A stretch of DNA of 64,000 bases, from NCBI GenBank assembly GCA_037576195.1, contig CM075101.1:50902001-50966000 (forward strand), read 5' to 3'. Shown in pieces: positions 22,876-33,689 of the stretch (the first letter of the stretch is position 1; each line of letters starts with the position of its first letter). This DNA comes from Phytoseiulus persimilis (taxonomy: Eukaryota; Arthropoda; Arachnida; Mesostigmata; Phytoseiidae). The translations under genes were made by a program, and so were the position numbers. Under the pieces are notes generated by a model that saw nothing but the letters and a program-made list of their open reading frames with translations, was not told the origin of the DNA and did no database searches.

Positions 22876-23990
22876 TTGTTGTTTTTTTTTTGTGTGGCGG
22901 GTGGAGAAATCCCTTCGGACGAAAAGGTCTCCTAGTCCTGAACAGTGAGGTGATTCCTCTAAAACCCCACCCTCCGCTTCGGGTGCTCCGGGAACCACCA
23001 AAAGGCATTACTTCCGGAACCTCCGAGCCGACTGCTTGGAAGACTTCTCAAAAGAAACTCAAAGAGCTTGTCACCTTGTTCTGCTCTCGTTGTTCGCACC
23101 TGTCCAGGCCGATCTCTGTGTCGGGCGGGTCATTCTGTGCTGTTCCATCCTGCCGTTTCGGCGGCGGCGCTTCAGAACGGGATCCAGGGGTTGGTCCATG
23201 TTCTTCTTCGTGAGATCTACAGTTTGGCGCCCGTCGGGGGGTCTCAATCCCCCGACGGCGCCCATGGGGCCGCACCTTCCCCATGGGCCAGCGTGACCAA
23301 TCCAGTTATACATATCGTCGTCATCTTGGTCACGCCGCGCCATCGTTCGTTGCGGCTGAGGAGACTGTCGGCTTGGCGCACGGAGGCTTCGCTTTTTGAG
23401 CATGATGCATGCTACCTTTCTGCTGATCAGTTTCCATTTTTCTTCTGACTCCAGCATTTCACGCACCAGTTCCGGGACGGTTTCCGCGTCGATGCCGCTT
23501 CTTTCCTTCCGGAACGTGGCACACTCGATGATGGTGTGGTGGACGTCGTCCTCAGTCCCCGTGGGGCAAAACTTGCAGGTTGGGTCCGTCGATTTTTTCA
23601 TGAAGTGTAGGTATTTCTCGAAGTCTCCATGGCCCGTTAGCATCTGCGTCGTGGAGTAGCTGAGTTCGCCGAATTCTCGCTCTCTCCCTGTTGCGATGCT
23701 CGGGATGAGTTCGTGTGTCCATCTTCCGGTGGGTGTCTCGTCCCAGGTCTTCTGTCATCTCATCAGGGTTTCTTCCTCAATGTCTTCGTCTATTCTCCCT
23801 GGTTCATCTTCATTTTCTGAGTTATAGGGGCGGTCTCTGTGGGTGTCTTCGCGATACTTCTGGGAAGCATGAGCTTGCAATCCCGCTTGAATCGGTCAGG
23901 CACTCGAGTCGATGCTACGCTCAGAATGGGCAGGGCCCCTCCACGTACGCCTCTATGGCCGGATTCGAAGCTTGACGTAGAAGTCACTCC
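22876..23990 (-). pseudogene. 3' end of an R1-clade non-LTR retrotransposon, minus strand
   Basis: Reading the minus strand downward from 23990, the translation passes through a segment resembling the end of the R1 reverse transcriptase domain (GGALPILSVASTRVPDRF), then, after a frame change, W-DETPTGRWTHELIPSI, TQMLTGHGDFEKYLHFM and a Cys-His motif with CKFC...HH..IEC spacing. This order is typical of the R1 clade. Interruptions include the frame change near 23900 and a TGA near 23747 where a Trp is expected. The final 190-codon frame ends at 23071 after a long basic tail. An A-rich stretch on the minus strand at about 22870-22895 may be the 3' tail. The element differs from the R1 fragment at 7760-8230. 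Confidence 0.8.
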
Positions 23991-24560
23991 TCCGGGGAAG
24001 AATTCTCTATTCGCTCTAACTCGGCATTTGAGACAGGGAACGAGTCGCCGGATACGAGAAGGAAAATCGGATACAACTACCGGCTGTCAGCATGGGGTGC
24101 ATCCGGAATCTCGAGAACCGGTCAGGAATTTTCAAACCCTTATATTTTCAGGAATTTTTCGAGATTTTTTCGGGAATCAAGGAAACTCCCGATAATTTCT
24201 GAAGCCTGACCACTCCTTGGAAACAACTCCGAGACGGGCGAACTCTCAGGATTTCGAGCTGTCGGATCGATCCAACGATTTTCATTTTTCACCACAAATC
24301 ACCCTCATTTGGTTTTTCACGCCCGATTCCTGAAACCAAAGAAAGGGAGGGCTAGGATCGCTTGCCATCTTCCGAGGCCCCAACTGAACTCCAATCGGTC
24401 CTCTGGCTCCTCTCCGCGCCGAACGCGATAACGGCGAGTCCGATCCGATAAAAATTGACGTTTTCGTGACGAAGTGGGAACTCGAAAAAAAGGATGGGTC
24501 GTTTCAAGAACTACCTCTTCGGCATCTAGGTAGACGATACTGCGGTCGATCTGAACGTGC
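23991..24560. other. No gene recognised
   Basis: Short overlapping frames only. The stretch at 24120-24200 is rich in GGAATTTTT/GAATTTTC-type repeats. Confidence 0.4.
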
Positions 24561-24564
24561 TTCT

Positions 24565-24760
24565 GGGGTTTATGGATGTGATCCCGGGGTCGTTACTACC
24601 ATACTTTCGACTTTGATCTGACCATACTTTCGGGGTCGGTCCAAGCATACTTCCAGAGGTCTCTGGAGGCAATTTTGAGGTCGATCTGACCAGATTCCTC
24701 CGGGTCTATGGGAGTGATTCTGGGCCGGCCTGGCCTCTTTTCGATCTGGTCGATTTGATG
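24565..24760. repeat. Degenerate outlying copies of the 45-bp satellite, forward orientation
   Basis: The phrases TGATCTGACCATACTTTC, GGTCGGTCCAAGCATACTTCC and GGGTCTATGGGAGTGATTC recur with a spacing near 45 bp, matching the order of landmarks in the satellite at 28108-33195 (gggtgattcc ... caatctgagcattac). Divergence is high, so these are old copies. Confidence 0.6.
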
Positions 24761-24769
24761 TCAACTCTT

Positions 24770-25060
24770 CGGGACAGTGCACAAGTGTCTGCGAGAGCCT
24801 ACGAGACCGTCGACCAGATTCCACGAAAGCCTGTGAAACCTTCTGCGAGTGACCTCACGAGTCTACGGGGCGGACTAGATCATCTACGAGTACCCATGGG
24901 ACCGTTCACGAGAGCTGACGAAGACGTCTACAAGTCCCAGGACAAGACCGTCTACGAGTGTCTACAAGACCGTCTTGGGAAGTCTACCAGTGACTACGAG
25001 ACGGTCTTTGAAAGTCTACGAGTGTCTAAGGAGCCCTCCGCAATCGCAAGCTACGAGAAG
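24770..25060. repeat. Degenerate short repeat (GTCTACGAG-type)
   Basis: Repeated variants of GTCTACGAG / GTCTACAAG / CCTACGAGACCG occur every 15-25 bp. The overlapping 130-codon plus-strand frame (24755-25147) is probably just a translation of this low-complexity sequence. Confidence 0.55.
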
Positions 25061-25224
25061 AATTTCAGATGCGATTCAAGGTCAGATTTGAGGAGCTGGT
25101 GCACGATCCAACAGAGACACTCCGGGAAGAAACAGCCGAAGATGTGATTCAGTTCTGGATTTGAGAACCTGATGCATAATTCGCGAGGAGTGCTCCAGGA
25201 AGAGCCGGAGAGACAAAGTCGAGA

Positions 25225-25345
25225 ATGATGATCAGGTCGGCTCTGGAATCACTCCCAAGAACCCCGATGAATTTGGTCAGATCATCCCTGGAATCAGCTC
25301 CATAGACAGCAAGAAGTTGATCAGGCCTCTCACGCTAACGATTGG
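25225..25345. repeat. Degenerate outlying copies of the 45-bp satellite, reverse orientation
   Basis: GATCAGGTCGGCTCTGGAATC, then GGTCAGATCATCCCTGGAATC about 45 bp later, match the reverse complement of the satellite unit (gctcagattg..cccggaatcac). The array therefore has relics in both orientations to its left. Confidence 0.55.
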
Positions 25346-26287
25346 GACGACCGGACAAACTGAAAGACGGGGAGGAATATACAGGGTGTGTCCTCTAAGC
25401 TGCAACATTTTCGTGGCCTTCTAGTTTTGAGCTGTTTTTCGGCCAATCTGGGATTTTATTTTTCTGATCGGAAGCTCTTGAAGAGACGCATCTTTTCGCA
25501 TTTTTATTTTTGAGGACCAGACCAGTGTCACGTTTTCCAGAGCTTGTCGACGTTTTCCTCAATTCAATCCATGGCCCCTAAAAGAACCTACCAGGGAATC
25601 GCGGATTCTCAACCAATTCCGGGAAATAAAAAACGGAAAGATTCCTCTCGATCCCAGCTACAAAACGCTCGCGAGAACGCGCAGATCGATGGCGAACCGG
25701 AGAAACGGTATTCAATACGAGATACCCCTAAATTGAGCCCTCCAGACCCCCTGCCGACCTCTCCCTTGGAGAACCGCCCGTAGCTTCTCAAGGAAGCCGA
25801 TTTCGAAAATTTCACTGATGGCAAAAGTTTCTTATTTCGAGCCCAACTACCTCAAAACGAAGTAACCGGGTCGATTCGATAACTTTTTTTCCACCTCTCG
25901 AGTCACTAGGCGCTCATCTCATGTCCCTGACTGAAAACGCGCCGAAGGTTGGCGCATCTTCTCCTCCTCGATTTCCGGTCCTCTGAATCGGTAGAAAATT
26001 GAGATTCGGAGAGCGGCTCAAAAGTTGCTCTTTTTCTTCAACTCATCCCAAAAAAACAGTCGAAAAACTTCTGAAGTCGACCGATCGGATTCGGAAGTGC
26101 CAAGGTCGACGCAGGATAGGATGCTGCTCAAACGCCCGGCAACTTCAAATCTCTAGCTCAGGATCTGTGAGAAGAACGAAAGATCGTTTCAACCTTGACC
26201 TCAGGATCGACCTCCTGACACGATCGCGTCCTCTTTGCATTTTGGCCCGGAACTCCTCAGGGAAGCCGGATTCAGAAAATTTTCCGA

Positions 26288-26395
26288 TGGCAAAAAGTTT
26301 TTAGATTGATCCGGACTACCCGATTAAGGAGTTGTCGGGTCGACCCGACAACTTCTTTGTCGAGTAGTTTGGATCAATCTCAGAACTTTTTGCCA
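26288..26395. repeat. 108-bp near-perfect palindrome
   Basis: The sequence reads almost identically on both strands about a centre at 26341/26342 (GGGTCGACCC). Outer landmarks are TGGCAAAAAGTTTTTAGATT on the left and its inverse AATCTCAGAACTTTTTGCCA on the right, with only a few mismatches between them. Half of it recurs at about 26655-26716. As single strands it would fold into a long hairpin. Confidence 0.85.
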
Positions 26396-26655
26396 CGAGT
26401 CATTCATGGGGCCTGCGCGGCCGAACGCAATGATTCAAGTGAAGTCAGCCCTGTTTAGCATGGACACAATACCACGGATTTCGATGCCGCAGCGAACAAT
26501 ATTACATCTTAGGCGAAGACGCTTCGTCGAACGAGTCGTGATGTTGGTAAACAGGTCTTCGTGCTTGAGGAGGAAAACGGCTGTGAGCGATTTAATGTGT
26601 ACCTCAGGGTTCTCAGTTGTTAAAGGTAGGGAGATGGCATGGATGAGTAGACTTG
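26396..26655. repeat. 260-bp direct repeat, copy 1 (second copy at 27605-27860)
   Basis: About 95% identical to 27605-27860. It begins immediately at the edge of the palindrome, as if inserted into the hairpin. On the minus strand both copies keep an open frame including HIKSLTAVFLLKHEDLF and CGIEIRGIVSMLNRAD. Most differences I can see in that frame change an amino acid, so there is no sign of protein-level constraint. Confidence 0.8.
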
Positions 26656-27160
26656 TCGGATCGACCCGTAAACTTCTTTGTCGAGTAGTTTGGACCAATG
26701 TCAGAACTTTTTGCCATCGGAAAATTGTCTGAAGCCGGCTTCTCTGAGGAGTTCCGGGCCAAAATGCAAAGAGGACGCGATCGTGTCAGGAGGTCGATCC
26801 TGAGGTCAAGGTTTAAACGATCTTCCGTTCTTCTCACAAATCCTGAGCTAGAAATCTGAAGTTGCCGGGCGTTTGAGCATCCTATCCTGCGTCGACCTTG
26901 GCACTTCCGAATTCGATCGGTCGACTTCAGAAGTTTTTCGACTGTTTTCTTGGAATGAGTTGGAAAAAGAGAGCAATTTTCGAGCCGCTTTCCGAAACTC
27001 AATTTTCTACCGATTCACGGAAATCGAGAAGGAGAGGATGCGCCATCCTCCCAGCTATCGAACGCAAAAAAAAATTCTTCACCGATGTATGAGCAAAAGC
27101 AGAGAGAGTGAGAAAATCCCCGACTCAAATTGACCACCCTGTATGTAGCGAGAAAGTACT

Positions 27161-27294
27161 TCATGCGACCGAGTCTTTTGCAGGATCAGTTCTTCATGCG
27201 ACCGAGTCTTTTGCACGATTAGTTCTTCATGCGACCGAGTCTTTTGCACGATCAGTTCTTCATGCGACCGAGTCTTTTGCACGATCAGTTCTTC
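27161..27294. repeat. 33-bp minisatellite, four units
   Basis: Four tandem units of a 33-bp repeat (TTCATGCGACCGAGTCTTTT plus 13 further bases). Because 33 is a multiple of three, the minus strand reads an 11-residue repeat HEELIVQKTRS in an open frame from 27384 to 27079, with an upstream part NSSKLNREIISLMKDL that would be helical. The frame runs on into the mariner-type terminus, which argues against an intact gene. Confidence 0.85.
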
Positions 27295-27604
27295 ATCTGA
27301 TAGGTCCTTCATAAGAGAAATTATTTCTCTGTTGAGTTTGGATGAGTTCGTCGCATGCCGGTCTGTATTCCTAGAAAAAGGCATCCTGTCCCCAAGACTT
27401 CAAGGGACTTGAAGCTCAAATGCGCCTTCATTGAGGGAAGCAATTCACGCCTTCACAAAACTATCGAAGCGGATTGGGGTAGATCACCGTCTGTGATTGC
27501 ACGGGCTGCTCCCGTGACAGACTGTTGCAGGTTGCACTCGGATCGTGCTAGAACGGGGATATGATGGTCAATCCACCTCAGTGATAGTTTTTCTGTATTA
27601 CATA

Positions 27605-28057
27605 CGAGTCATTCATGGAGCCTGCGCGGCCGAACGCAATGATTCAAGTCAAGTCAGCCCTGTTCAGCATGGACACAATACCACGGATTTCGATGCCGCA
27701 GCGAACCATATTACATCTTCGGCGAATACGCTTCGTCGAACGAGTCGTGATGTTGGGGAACAGGTCTTCGTGCTTGAGGAGGAAGACGGCTGTGAGCGAT
27801 TTGATGTGTACCTCAGGGTTCTCAATTGTTAAAGGTCGGGAGATGGCATAGATGAGAAGACTAGTTGAGTTCACTGTCGCCGCGATGTATGGAAATAAGT
27901 CGAGGCTCCAGGTCATTTGAGTCCCGAGGTCCCGCGTGCTTGGAGCAGTCGAGTTATCGTGACCGTCCGAGACTATTGTTCTATGTTTCAATGCCGCAAA
28001 CTCTGGTACGCAGAGCATCATTCCGCTTGGCGCACACGAGATCCTTACTATATACAA
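27605..28057 (-). CDS. Hypothetical minus-strand ORF overlapping direct-repeat copy 2
   Basis: A frame of 137 codons from 28057 to 27644. It includes a hydrophobic stretch (YIAATVNSTSLLIYAI) and the repeat-encoded part shared with 26396-26655. The upstream part (LDLFPYIAATV) is absent from copy 1. It might be an exon of a membrane protein, but the pattern of differences between copies does not suggest constraint. No family is recognised. Confidence 0.2.
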
Positions 28058-28107
28058 TCGGCTTCGTCTGTAAGTTTGTCAGTTTGTCTGTTCGTCCGCA
28101 CTTTTCC

Positions 28108-31100
28108 TGGAACATATGGGGGTGATTCCGGGACCAATCTGACCTTGACTGTCCCGAGTCTGGAGAGGTGATTCCGGTACGAGTCTGACCATACATTTTG
28201 AAAGCTGGAGGGGTGATTCTGGAACCGATCTGACCATACTTTCCAAAACGTGGAGGGGTGATTCCGGGTTCAATCTGAGCATTACTTCCCAACTCTGGAG
28301 GGGTGATTCCGAGACCAATCTGAGCATTACTTTCCAACTCTGGAGGGGTGATTCCGGGGTCAATCTGAGCATTACTTTCCAACTCTGGAGGGGTGATTCC
28401 GGGGTCAATCTGAGCATTACTTTCCAACTCTGGAGGGGTGATTCCGGGGTCAATCTGAGCATTACTTCACAACTCTGGAGGGGTGATTCCGGGGTCAATC
28501 TGAGCATTACTTTCCAACTCTGGAAGGGTGATTCCGAGACCAATCTGAGCATTACTTTCCAACTCTGGAGGGGTGATTCCGGGGTCAATCTGAGCATTAC
28601 TTTCCAACTCTGGAAGGGTGAATCCGAGACCAATCTGAGCATTACTTTCCAACTCTGGAGGGGTGATTCCGGGGTCAATCTGAGCATTACATCCCAACTC
28701 TGGAGGGGTGTTTCCGGGGCCAATCTGAGCATTACTTCCCAACTCTGGAGGGGTGATTCCGGGGCCAATCTGAGCATTACTTCCCAACTCTGGAGGGGTG
28801 ATTCCGAGACCAATCTGAGCATTACTTCCCAACTCTGGAGGGGTGATCCCGGGGCCAATCTGAGCATTACTTCCCAACTCTGGAAGGGTGATTCCGAGAC
28901 CAATCTGAGCATTACTTCCCAACTCTGGAGGGGTGATTCCGGGGCCAATCTGAGCAATACTTTCCAACTCTGGAAGGGTGATTCCGAGACCAATCTGAGC
29001 ATTACTTCCCAACTCTGGAGGAGTGATCCCGGGGCCAATCTGAGCATTACTTCCCAACTCTGGAAGGGTGATTCCGAGACCAATCTGAGCATTACTTCCC
29101 AACTCTGGAGGGGTGATTCCGGGGCCAATCTGAGCATTACTTCCCAACTCTGGAGGGGTGATCCCGGGGCCAATCTGAGCATTACTTCCCAACTCTGGGA
29201 GGGTGATTCCGAGACCAATCTGAGCATTACTTCCCAACTCTGGAGGGCTGATTCCGGGGCCAATCTGAGCATTACTTTCCAACTCTGGAGGGGTGATTCC
29301 GGGGTCAATCTGAGCATTACTTCCCAAGTCTGGAGGGGTGATTCCGGGGTCAATCTGAGCATTACTCCCCAACTCTGGAGGGGTGATTGCGGGGTCAATC
29401 TGAGCATTACTCCCCAACTCTGGAGGGGTGATTCCGGGGCCAACCTGAGCATCAGAGTTCGTTAGTCGGGCATACCAATTTTTGGGTTTTTCCCTCTTCC
29501 TTCCTTTCCAACTCTGGAGGGGTGATCCCGGGGCCAATCTGAGCATTACTTCCCAACTCTGGAAGGGTTATTCCGAGACCAATCTGAGCATTACTTCCCA
29601 ACTCTGGAAGGGTGATTCCGAGACCAATCTGAGCATTACTTCCCAACTCTGGAGGGGTGATTCCGAGACCAATCTGAGCATTACTTTCCAACTCTGGAGG
29701 GGTGATTCCGAGACCAATCTGAGCATTACTTCCCAACTCTGGAGGGGTGATTCCGGGGTCAATCTGAGCATTACTTCCCAACTCTGGAGGGGTGATTCCG
29801 GGGCCAATCTGAGTATTAGAGTTCGTTAGTCGGGCATACCAATTTTTGGGTTTTTCCCTCTTCCTTCCTTTCCAAGTCTGGAGGGGTGATTCCGGGACCA
29901 ATCTGAGCATTACTTTCCAACTCTGGAGGAGTGATTCCGGGGTCAATCTGAGCATTACTTCCCAAGTCTGGAGGGGTGATTCCCGGGTCAATCTGAGCAT
30001 TACTCCCCAACTCTGGAGGGGTGATTGCGGGGTCAATCTGAGCATTACTTCCCAACTCTGGAGGGGTGATTCCGGGGCCAACCTGAGCATCAGAGTTCGT
30101 TAGTCGGGCATACCAATTTTTTGGTTTTTCCCTCTTCCTTCCTTTCCAAGTCTGGAGGGGTGATTCCGGTACCAATCTGAGCATTACTTCCCAACTCTGG
30201 AGGGGTGATCCCGGGGCCAATCTGAGCATTACTTCCCAACTCTGGAGGGGTGATTCCGAGACCAATCTGAGCAATACTTTCCAACTCTGGAAGGGTGATT
30301 CCGAGACCAATCTGAGCATTACTTCCCAACTCTGGAGGAGTGATCCCGGGGCCAATCTGAGCATTACTTCCCAACTCTGGAAGGGTGATTCCGAGACCAA
30401 TCTGAGCATTACTTCCCAACTCTGGAGGGGTGATTCCGGGGCCAATCTGAGCATTACTTCCCAACTCTGGAGGGGTGATTGCGGGACCAATCTGAGCATT
30501 ACTTTCCAACTCTGGAGGGGTGATTCCGGGGTCAATCTGAGCATTACTTCCCAACTCTGGAAGGGTTATTCCGAGACCAATCTGAGCATTACTTCCCAAC
30601 TCTGGAAGGGTGATTCCGAGACCAATCTGAGCAATACTTTCCAACTCTGGAAGGGTGATTCCGAGACCAATCTGAGCATTACTTCCCAACTCTGGAGGAG
30701 TGATCCCGGGGCCAATCTGAGCATTACTTCCCAACTCTGGAGGAGTGATTCCGGTACCAATCTGAGCATTACTTCCCAACTCTGGAAGGGTTATTCCGAG
30801 ACCAATCTGAGCATTACTTCCCAACTCTGGAAGAGTTATTCCGAGACCAATCTGAGCATTACTTCCCAACTCTGGAAGGGTGATTCCGAGACCAATCTGA
30901 GCAATACTTTCCAACTCTGGAGGAGTGATCCCGGGGCCAATCTGAGTATTAGAGTTCGTCAGTCGGGCATACCAATTTTTGGGTTTTTCCCTCTTCCTTC
31001 CTTTCCAAGTCTGGAGGGGTGATTCCGGGACCAATCTGAGCATTACTTTCCAACTCTGGAGGGGTGATTCCGGGGTCAATCTGAGCATTACTTCCCAAGT

Positions 31101-33195
31101 CTGGAGGGGTGATTCCGGGGTCAATCTGAGCATTACTCCCCAACTCTGGAGGGGTGATTGCGGGGTCAATCTGAGCATTACTTCCCAACTCTGGAGGGGT
31201 GATTCCGGGGCCAACCTGAGCATCAGAGTTCGTTAGTCGGGCATACCAATTTTTTGGTTTTTCCCTCTTCCTTCCTTTCCAAGTCTGCAGGGGTGATTCC
31301 GGGACCAATCTGAGCATTACTTTCCAACTCTGGAGGGGTGATTCCGGGGCCAATCTGAGCATTACTTCCGAACTCTGGAGGGGTGATTCCGGGGCCAATC
31401 TGAACATTACTTTCCAACTCTGGAGGGATGATTCCGGGACCAATCTGAGCATTACTTTCCAACTCTGGAGAGGTGATTCTGGCATTAATCTGAGCATTAC
31501 TTTCCAACACTGGAGGGCTGATTCCGGGATCAATCGGACCATACTTTTCCAAGTCTGGAGGGGTGATTCCGGGACCAATCTGACCATACTTTTCCAAGTC
31601 TGGGGGGGGGGATGATTCCGGGACCAATCTGACCATACTTTTCCAAGTCTGGGGGGGGGGGTGATTCCGTGACCAATCTGACCATACTTTTCTATGTCGG
31701 GAGGGGTGATTCCGGGACCAATCTGAGCATTACTTTCGGACTCTGGAGGGATGATTCCGGGACCAATCTGAGCATTACTTTCCAACTATGGAGAGGTGAT
31801 TCCGGGACCAATCTGATCATACTTTCCCAAGTCTGGAGGGGTGATTCCGGGACCAATCTGACCATGCTTTCCAACTCTGGAAGGGTGATTCCGGGACCAA
31901 TCTGAGCATTACGTTCCAAATCTGGAGGGGGGATTCTGAGGCCAATCTGAGCATTACGTTCCAACTCTGTAGGGGTGATTCCTGGACCAATCTGATCATA
32001 CTTTTCCAAGTCTGGAGGGGTGTTTCCGGAACCAATCTGAGCATTACGTTCCAACTCTGTAGGGGTGATTCCTGGACCAATCTGATCATACTTTTCCAAG
32101 TCTGGAGGGGTGTTTCCGGAACCAATCTGAGCATTACTTTCCAACTCTGGAGGGGTGATTCCGGGACCAATCTGAGCATCACTTTCCAACTCTGGAGGGG
32201 TGATTCCGGGACCAATCTGAGCATCACTTTCCAACTCTGGAGGGGTGATTCCGGGACCAGTCTGAGCATTACTTTCCAACTCTGGAGGGGTGATTCCGGG
32301 ACCAATCTGACCATACTTTTCCAAGTCTGGAGGGGTGGTTCCGGTACCAATCTGACCATACTTTTCCAAGTCTGGGGGGGGGGATGATTCCGGGACCAAT
32401 CTGACCATACTTTTCCAAGTCTGGGGGGGGGGTGATTCCGTGACCAATCTGACCATACTTTTCCATGTCGGGAGGGGTGATTCCGGGACCAATCTGAGCA
32501 TTACTTTCCAACTCTGGAGGGATGATTCCGGGACCAATCTGAGCATTACTTTCCAACTCTGGAGAGGTGATTCCGGGACCAATCTGATCATACTTTCCCA
32601 AGTCTGGAGGGGTGATTCCGGGACCAATCTGACCATACTTTCCAACTCTGGAAGGGTGATCCCGGGACCAATCTGAGCATTACGTTCCAAATCTGGAGGG
32701 GGGATTCTGAGGCCAATCTGAGCATTACGTTCCAACTCTGTAGGGGTGATTCCTGGACCAATCTGATCATACTTTTCCAAGTCTGGAGGGGTGTTTCCGG
32801 AACCAATCTGAGCATTACGTTCCAACTCTGTAGGGGTGATTCCTGGACCAATCTGATCATATTTTTCCAAGTCTGGAGGGGTGTTTCCGGAACCAATCTG
32901 AGCATTACTTTCCAACTCTGGAGGGGTGATTCCGGGACCAATCTGAGCATCACTTTCCAACTCTGGAGGGGTGATTCCGGGACCAATCTGAGCATCACTT
33001 TCCAACTCTGGAGGGGTGATTCCGGGACCAGTCTGAGCATTACTTTCCAACTCTGGAGGGGTGATTCCGGGACCAATCTGACCATACTTTTCCAAGTCTG
33101 GAGGGGTGGTTCCGGTACCAATCTGAGCATTACTCTCCAACTCTGGAGGGGTGATTCCGGGACCAATCTGACCCTTATTTTCCAACTCTGGAGGG
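28108..33195. repeat. 45-bp satellite array, ~5.1 kb, with higher-order structure
   Basis: About 110 tandem units of a 45-bp repeat (aactctggaggggtgattcc, then ggggtcaatctgagcattac, then ttcc). Five ~55-bp spacers containing GTTCGTTAGTCGGGCATACC interrupt it near 29455, 29817, 30094, 30950 and 31226. Blocks 29877-30093 and 31010-31225 are nearly identical, and 31560-32330 is nearly identical to 32330-33100 (offset about 772 bp), showing recent block amplification. Since 45 is a multiple of three, long frames stay open. The longest is 33215-31692 on the minus strand (507 codons, repeat unit ESNAQIGPGITPPEL). A second minus frame gives MLRLVPESPLQSWKV. Open frames in several registers are expected of a 45-bp repeat lacking stops and do not prove translation. 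Confidence 0.95.
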
Positions 33196-33362
33196 AACGC
33201 CGTCCAACCGCGCACAGCGCGGCCGACTCCAGTCGGCCAAAGGCCGGCTGGTATGTAACATAATGATCATCATCATCGTCGCGAATTCTTCATGACGCAA
33301 TCAGCATAGTTTTCAAACTTGTGAAGATTTTTCCGATAGCAGAGAATCTTCGCAGAGCAAGG

Positions 33363-33684
33363 GAGGGTAACTCAATTCGGGGCATCTCGTATGGCAACCG
33401 ATCTGCGCGTTTTCACGAGCGTTTTGTAGCTGGGATCGAGAGAAATCTTTCCGTTTTCTATTTTCCGAAGTTGGTTGAGAATCGGCGATTAGCTTCTTAG
33501 GAGCCATGGATCTAATTGAGGAAAACTCCGATGAGCTCCGGGAAACGCAACAAATGTGATAAGATGCGCCTCTTCAAGAGCTTCAGATCAGAAAAAAAAA
33601 ATCATAGATCGGATAAAATTTGACCGAAATACAGCTCAAAACACGGAGGCCACGAAAATGTTGCAGCCTAGAGAACACATCCTG
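33363..33684. mobile_element. Orphan mariner-type end, inverted copy of 25382-25740
   Basis: Reversed, this begins CAGGATGTGTTCTCTAGGCT at 33684, abutting TA, and follows the left end of the element at 25382 for about 350 bp, including the minus-strand frame start MAPKKLIADSQPTSEN with the shared SQLQNARENAQI. It carries a roughly 20-bp deletion relative to the left copy. Together the two copies form inverted arms around an 8.3-kb interval that includes the whole satellite. Confidence 0.75.
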
Positions 33685-33689
33685 TAGAT

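Larger units (their letters stand above)
25951..27054. repeat. Long inverted repeat (arms ~340 bp) inside the mariner-type element
   Basis: The arm 25951-26290 is repeated inverted at 26713-27054, with roughly 90% or more matching by eye. The same ~100-residue frame, containing KKTVEKLLKSTDRIRKCQGR, is therefore read on the plus strand at 25999-26304 and on the minus strand at 27002-26613. Its basic, helix-rich opening could be a transposase DNA-binding remnant, but this is unproven. Sequence from the same family reappears, single-armed, at about 59945-60311. Confidence 0.8.
25382..27141. mobile_element. Mariner-type element(s) with CAGGGTG ends at TA sites
   Basis: The left end begins TA-CAGGGTGTGTCCTCTAAG at 25382. 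The right end, reversed, begins TA-CAGGGTGGTCAATTTGAGTC at 27141. Both abut TA, the target of Tc1/mariner elements. Just inside the left end is the start of a plus-strand frame (25571, MAPKRTYQGIADSQ, with a KKRK nuclear-localisation-like patch) that could be the N-terminus of a transposase, but it stops at about 25783. The interior contains the hairpin described separately. The two ends may belong to one rearranged element or to two nested relatives. Other right ends of this type lie at 48648 and 60311. Confidence 0.6.

Noticed and set aside
28108..33195. CRISPR array
   Set aside because: Units are contiguous 45-bp tandem repeats without unique spacers, and the host is clearly eukaryotic.
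28079..33215. Treating the satellite ORFs (457, 507, 377 codons) as genes
   Set aside because: Several registers are open on both strands simply because the 45-bp unit lacks stops; spacers change the frame and there is no conserved non-repeat domain.
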